DNA of 64,000 nucleotides, from assembly GCA_025200525.1 (NCBI GenBank), contig CM045762.1:86370717-86434716 (forward strand). Direction: 5' to 3'. Within the stretch, counting starts at the first letter, position 1. Each line of letters begins with the position of its first letter. The notes beneath the pieces are model-generated. The model saw nothing but the letters and a program-made list of their open reading frames with translations, was not told the origin of the DNA and made no database searches. Source of the stretch: Camellia lanceoleosa (taxonomy: Eukaryota > Streptophyta > Magnoliopsida > Ericales > Theaceae). The translations under genes and the position numbers were made by a program. This document shows, piece by piece, positions 58,431 through 64,000 of the stretch.

Positions 58431-59468
58431 ATGGCAACAACAATACACTATGTTCTTCCCATTGATGATGATGATGTTGTTGAAGTTGGTAGAGGAAACA
58501 GTGGTCCATGGCCTCAAGCAAATGAAGCTCTTTTCATTACCCTCATGGATGAGGAGGTGAAAACCAATAATAGTAAAATAACTGGAACATTCACTAAACA
58601 AGCTTGGAATAGGTTGAGAGATCAAATGAACGCAAAAACCCAATACCAGTATAACGCACACCAGCTTCGGAACAAATACAATCAGCTGCGTATTATGTTC
58701 AACAAATTTACATCATTACTGAAGCATACTGGTGTTGGTTGGGATAGCCAGCGACTTACTATCACTGCACCGGATGACGTTTGGGAAGCCCTTTACAAGG
58801 TTTAATTAACTTTTTGCATTTTCTTTGCTACATTTAATTGGAGAATTCTTCATGTTAACCTGAAATTCATTTGTTTGTAGGTTAATACCCAAGCAAAGAG
58901 GTTTAGGAAGAAAGGGATGGTTTACTACCATGAGTTGTCTTGTATCTTAGAAGACACATCCGCAACTGGTAAACTAGCTTTCCCTTCCACCAAATCACCT
59001 TCTGAAAGTAGTGCCAGTTTTGATCCTGAATTTAAGGTAAAGAATGAGGAGTTAGATGCATTGCAAATTGATAGTGATAATGACAATGGAGATGGCCAAG
59101 GCAAGGGCAAGGGCAAGAGCAAAATGGGAGGTAAAAAGAGTAAGAAGAGGAGCTCTTTTCAAGCTAATATTTCTGAAGCACTCAAAGAAATGAGTGAAAA
59201 TAGCAGGAGGAAGGTGGACCTAATGGAAAAGCGCTTCACAAGTGCTTCAGTTACTAATGTTGGCGATGACAGTGGTTCAATTGAAGGTGGCTCTACTCCA
59301 TCACGTTCATTACTGAAAGAGTGCATGGCACTATTGCATGGTATGGAGGAAATTCCTGCTCCTGCTTACACTAAAGCTGTGAACAAGCTTGCATCGGATC
59401 CCATAATAAGGGAGGTATTTGTTGATATGCCTACTAGTAGGATGAGGGATTGGGTCCTTAATCTTTGA
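58431..59468 (+). CDS. Harbinger ORF1: MYB/SANT-like DNA-binding protein
   Basis: Two exons, join(58431..58799, 58881..59468), phase 0, 318 residues. The N-terminal half carries a Myb_DNA-bind_3 type domain (WPQANEALFITLMDEEV, FTKQAWNRLRDQMN, HQLRNKYNQLRIMFNKF, WDSQRLTITAPDDVWEAL). A basic Gly-Lys segment at about 197-210 (GKGKGKSKMGGKKSKKRSS) could be a nuclear signal, and the C-terminus (MALLHGMEEIPAPAYTKAVN, then FVDMPTSRMRDWVLNL) is the conserved tail of these proteins. In PIF/Harbinger elements ORF1 binds the ends and helps the transposase enter the nucleus. No stop or frameshift; the 81-bp intron has GT-AG ends (gtttaa...tttgtag). Confidence 0.88.
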
Positions 59469-61365
59469 AAGTTATTATGAGAGAGTGCTGCAGATTTAGT
59501 GTGGTATGTGTTTGTGTTGTTTAATTTATTACTAATGTTGGATAATATTTGGTAGTTTATTGTGGAAACAGACTTATTATGGAAGTTAATATTTGGTACT
59601 GTATTTTATATTTGCTGCTGTAACAAATTTGGTAGTGTATTGTTGGATAATATTTGGTGCTGTAGCAGACTTATTCTACTTTTTATTTTAACAGACTTAG
59701 TGTATTCTGTGAACAAGCTTGTATTGTTGGATAATATTTGGTGCTGTAACAAATTTGGTGCTGTAACAGACATATTGTACTTTTTATTTTATTTTATTTG
59801 TTTCAGAATAATTTATTATGGAAACAGAGTTAGGTGTATCCAACCTACATTTAATATTGTACTGCAAAGAGATGGGTAGATATAAAATTGAAGGTGGTAT
59901 ACAGGCTTCCCATTATTGCAAAGCTTCCCATTACTAATCAGTGTTACTATTGTACTGGTATGCAGACTATTTTTATTATGGGAGTTTATGGTTAGTTGAA
60001 GTATTGAATGATCTTCTCCTATATAATGTTTGTTAGTAGTATGCTCTTTTTACTGCATTGTCAACATTGCATGGGAAATATTGTCAACATTGTTTTATAT
60101 CACTGTATTATCAACACTGCATTGCAATGTATGTATGATCTTCTTCTATACAAAATTCTTATGTCACTGCATTGTCAACATTGTTTTTTCCATAACCTGT
60201 TCGATGAAATGTGTCAATGTGTCTGGATTATTGATACTGTTCTGTTCTAGTCAATGTGTCTGGATTTTCCCAAATTTTGAAGTCATATGAAACATCACTA
60301 GATGTGGGTTTGTGGCATAGACTGGTTGAATATGGATAAAAGGAAAATATTTGGAAATATAGAAGGAAAGAGTATGTTGAAAATTTAAAAGAAGGAACCA
60401 CGAGATTAAAAAAGAGATAAATGAAAGAAAGTTAAAATGATTGAATTGAAACAAAATCAGTCTTACTCACGTGCATGCATTCACTATGCACTGTGGATAC
60501 ATTATAGTTTGTCTACCTATATCCAGTTTATTATGTTGTTTATGCAATTGACACGAATATAACTTATGAATTGTATGCATTGAACGTGATGTGGATGCTG
60601 AGTTATGCATACTTGGCATATTGTTGGATTGTCAAATGATGTGTTGTTAGCATTGTTGTTATGTGGTTATCTTCTTCGTGTGCACTACACCATATATAGT
60701 ATGGCACTACACTTTGGTGTTTCCAAAGTACTAGGCATAAGCTCACACCCTAATAGGCATTGCCAAAATAGTCAAAGCTGGGCTGAGTGTAGAGTTTGAG
60801 ATGGATGACAAAAGTGCATTAGAGCAGAGAATTACCATTTTTTATTTTTGAGATGTCACTTTTTAAGTTGTAAAGTTTATTTTTGAGATTATAGTACTAT
60901 TTGGTATGGTGTAGATGCTTTAATGTACCTCATGGGCTTAAGTCCATAACTTGAACAAAAATACCCTCATCTCTAATCAAGACCTCCAATGTACTAGACC
61001 AATAAAACTACTTGGGCCTATACCTAAAAAAGAATCAATTGACTTTGTAGCATATGTCACCACTCCCATATTTATTCTTTGGCTTGGGCACTATTGACAA
61101 GAGGAACAAAAGAATGACCAAGAAAAAGGCACCAAAAATTATTTTAATTATTTGCGTAATTGACATGAAATTATTTTAATTATTTTAAAGTGACATGAAA
61201 TTAAAGTATATGGAGCCAACATTTGAATTGGACCAAACAAAATGGTTACCAAACTGAAAAAATTCAATGAAAGAAAAAATTCTTGTGTGACCATTATTTC
61301 ATGTATTTTCATTATCACTAATACTTTTGTTTTTAAGGGGTCAACACAATATCACAGTGATATAT
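59469..61365 (+). other. Spacer between the two Harbinger genes
   Basis: Repeated 'ggataatatttggtgctgta' (about 59,540-59,770) and 'tgcattgtcaacattg' (60,053-60,190) blocks. No coding frame of interest and no clear nested element. Confidence 0.5.
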
Positions 61366-62765
61366 ATGGAGCCGATGCATGCTCTTGATTTGAGTTTTGA
61401 CTCAGACAATGACGATGAAAATATACAATTTCTGGTGTGTGTAGCACTACATGAGTATTGTAATACTTACCTTTAACCTAGACCATGCCGAACGTCCATA
61501 TTACAAGGACATGACTACGTATTAGAAATATTGAATGGCCATGAAAGAAGGTCCAAGGAAAATTTTAGAATGGAACTAGATGTATTTATTAATTTGTGCG
61601 AGGCACTTAAGATATATGGTAAACTGGAACACTCACGTTATCTGACTGTCCAAGAGTAAGTTTGTATATTTTTGCTAACAATTGGTCACAACGAACGAAA
61701 TCATGTTGTCCAAGAGCGATTCCAACATTCTAGCCAGACCATCTCCAAATACTTCAACCGAGTCTTGAAGGCAGTGTGTAGGCTTGGTAAACAAGTTATA
61801 AGGCCTCCAGATTTTGATGAGGTGCCTGCAGAAATTCAACATAATCCACGATTCTATCCTTTTTTTAAGGTAATCACTAACAAAATATTTGAAATATAAA
61901 TTTTAGTAAAATATCCTGCATTATTAAAGTCATTTGTTAAATAGGATTGTGTTGGAGCAATTGATGGTACCCACATATCTGCAAGGGTGGCAGCATCAGA
62001 GCAAATACCATATGGGGGTAAGCATACAATTACAATGCAAAATGTAATGTGTGTTTGCTAATTTGATATGCGATTTACATATGTATTGGCCGGTCGGAAG
62101 GGTACTGCAAATGATTCAAGAGTGTTCATTAAAATCGTACATGATCCAACAAATTTATTTCCAATGCCACCAACAGGTACGTATTATATGGAATTTTGTT
62201 AATTTATAATGAATATTCTTTTATCAACCCATAATAATAGATACATACATGTTGAACAGATAAATACTATGTTGTCGACTCAGGTTATACAAATATGCCT
62301 GGCTTTTTATCGCCATACCGTGGTGAGAGGTACCATCTAAATGAGTTTCGTAATCAACGTCGACAACCAAGAAACAAGAAGCAAATGTTCAATTACCGAC
62401 ACTCCTCACTGCGCAATGTGATTGAAAGATGCTTCGGTGTCTTGAAGGCTTGTTTTCCAATTTTGAGAGACATGCCTCCGTATTCAACTAAGACACAGAG
62501 ATACATCCCCATTGCATGTTGTACAATACACAATTGGATAAGGATACATTCTCAAAGTGACACATTGTTCGCTGAATGGGCCAATCCAAATCGTATCATT
62601 GAAGATGATGGGCCTAGTGGAGGTGGTAGTAGCAGCTCGACACATGCAGGAAGTAGTTCTCAGCAACCAATTGACTTAGACATTAGTCAACCTCAATTAC
62701 GTCACATGTCTGATGTAAGAAATCAAATTGCTGGTCAAATTTGGGAATCTGTCGAAAATAATTGA
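61366..62765 (+). pseudogene. Harbinger transposase (DDE_Tnp_4) with three in-frame TAA codons
   Basis: Exons 61366..61869, 61945..62176 and 62260..62765 join in frame to 414 codons. Conserved blocks: RPCRTSILQGHDYVLEILNG, TIGHNERNHVVQERFQHS, the catalytic Asp of GAIDGTHI at 175, the Asp of NDSRVF at 225, VDSGYTNMPGFLSPYRGERY, and the Glu of VIERCFGVLK at 301, so the DDE triad is complete. TAA stops at 61,474, 61,657 and 62,059 break the frame, but there is no frameshift. The middle stop replaces a position where relatives have Gln, as a CAA-to-TAA change would give. The protein cannot be made whole without readthrough. Confidence 0.9.
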
Positions 62766-63141
62766 AATATTATTTATGCGTATAATAGATTGTGGAAGAT
62801 GTTTTTTTATAGTTTGTAGAAGAATTGAGATGTTATTATTATGGTTTGTTAGTTGTTATGAACATTATGGTTATTAAATTTATCTATGGTTGGTATTGTA
62901 TCAATATGATTATTATGGATAATGTGTATGATCCCATTGTCAAAAAAAAAATTAAAAAAAATTTTTAAAAAAAATTAGGCCTTAACAAACATGTTTTTTA
63001 GTTTATGTTTTCAAAAATTTTCAAACATTTTGTCCAAACCAAACGGGTTTATTATTTATGTTTTTCTAAAAATAAACAAAAATTAGTTTATAAAATTTTT
63101 GTAAACATAAACAAAAAACATAAACGTTACCAAACGCTACC

Positions 63142-63505
63142 TTATTATTCTGCATTTTGTTACTACATGGAAATATCTTGTATTTTATCCCCTTTCATTG
63201 CCCAATTAAGTCTTGATTTTTGCAGCCATAACCATTCCACCATCATACTCAACCTCCACATCTCAGCTCTAACTTCACTTCTCTTAACTTTTTCCGCATC
63301 ATCAAGGTCTCTAACCTCAGCCAGAAGATCGAAGCTATGAAGTTCACCCTCTACTGCCTTCAAACTATTTAATACATTTCCAAAAATCTCCACATTTCAA
63401 CTTTTGAGGCCACTTTTCAAAATCTTCAACTTTTAAAGCAGTATAAACCTAGCCCAACCTTCTACTTTGGTCTCTTGCCAATTTGTCTCCCAAAAACTCT
63501 GAATT
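63142..63505 (-). pseudogene. LINE retrotransposon, upstream part cut off by the Harbinger element
   Basis: The minus strand reads a typical LINE ORF2 stretch before the reverse transcriptase: FDLLAEVRDLDDAEKVKRSE, MMVEWLWLQKSRLNWAMKGD. Placing it next to 55,606 with one TTA removed gives an open, family-typical continuation (FHVVTKCRIIRNEINSIIEG). Beyond about 63,505 the similarity stops, so the LINE is 5'-truncated and lacks endonuclease and ORF1. Confidence 0.85.
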
Positions 63506-63696
63506 TTTTTTGTGTAAGAACTTAATTGTCAAGACATGCAAGTAAATATAACCAAGTTAATCCCAATTCCCCTATCTAAAAAAAAAATCTCAATTCAAAG
63601 GGTATTCAATGAAAGGTAAAAATATGAGTAGCCTTTGTTTTCTCCTCATATAACGATGGTCCTCAGGTTAGTTTTATTGGCTTCAATATTCACTAC
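63506..63696. other. Flank between the LINE and the last LTR
   Basis: Short AT-rich DNA; no feature seen. Confidence 0.5.
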
Positions 63697-64000
63697 TGAT
63701 GATGATGTTGGCTCCAGAAGGAGCGAGTCGGGTTGATCCACGCTTCCCATACAGTTGTTCGATTGCTGAGTCCATAGAGAAACCTGCACAAGAGTTCGAC
63801 GGGGAATGGGGAGTCCCCCAGCGAACCCTCCGACGAGCAAGTTAGAGAAGTGAGAGTAATGGGATGTAGAGATAGGATGGGGATAGAGAACTTAACATTT
63901 TCTTCATCTTAGAAGCCTGCTTATATCCTTCGTTCATCATTTCTTTGTCCACTCCAAGCTGTCATGTTGGCCGAAAGTCTATGTTCTAGCTTGCCTTGTT
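63697..64000 (-). mobile_element. Partial LTR at the window edge
   Basis: It begins TGATGATGATGTTGGC and shares 'gggagtccccc', 'gcgaaccctccg', 'agagaacttaac', 'gcttatatcctt' and 'catttc' in order with the solo LTR at 50,547-51,106, at lower identity. It runs off the end of the window, so solo or full-length cannot be told. Confidence 0.75.

Larger units (their letters stand above)
55610..63141 (+). mobile_element. PIF/Harbinger element, 7,532 bp, inserted in the LINE
   Basis: The ends GGGTATGTTTGGTAAC and GGTAGCGTTTGGTAAC (right, reverse complement) start imperfect inverted repeats of about 55 bases. TTA is duplicated on both sides (55,607-55,609 and 63,142-63,144). It carries both genes expected of this superfamily in plants, a MYB/SANT-like ORF1 and a DDE transposase, on the same strand. 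ORF1 looks intact; the transposase does not. Confidence 0.93.

Overview
This window is nuclear DNA of a flowering plant, almost certainly a eudicot with a repeat-rich genome. The evidence is two host genes with plant-specific products and GT-AG introns, A/T-rich non-coding DNA, and dense plant transposons (Copia-type and large Gypsy-like LTRs, PIF/Harbinger, MULE, hAT, CACTA, Helitron, LINE, MITEs). I did not identify the species. Protein family names rest on recognition by eye; no search was run.

Layout. (1) 1-9,680 is intergenic: a decayed hAT transposase gene (minus strand, 1,905-4,240), a pair of diverged direct repeats, several MITEs, and a TIR element around 7.6-8.7 kb carrying a GC-rich, gene-like insert. 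(2) 10,077-30,625 is a plus-strand GAUT10-type galacturonosyltransferase gene made of a 150-bp first exon and a 1,452-bp second exon. They are separated by an intron of 18,947 bp that is a nest of transposons. The most striking is a young-looking non-autonomous Copia-type element (13,379-17,080) carrying fragments of two host genes (GIP1-like and TOM1-like) and an antisense transcription-unit-like cassette. (3) 34,322-40,162 is a six-exon QWRF-motif (QWRF3/AUG8 family) gene. From memory, GAUT10 and QWRF3 are also neighbours in Arabidopsis (At2g20810/At2g20815), so this looks like conserved gene order. (4) 40.2-64 kb is mobile DNA: Helitron-like pieces, a long foldback, a 4.85-kb solo LTR with internal hairpin-containing minisatellites, a 560-bp solo LTR, and a LINE (minus strand) split by a 7.5-kb PIF/Harbinger element. 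That element has an intact MYB-like ORF1 and a transposase carrying three in-frame TAA codons. The window ends inside another LTR copy.

How the parts relate. Only GAUT10 (pectin synthesis in the Golgi) and QWRF3 (microtubule-associated family) look like working host genes. The rest records successive insertions whose order can be read from target-site duplications and interrupted elements. I found no rRNA, tRNA or CRISPR.
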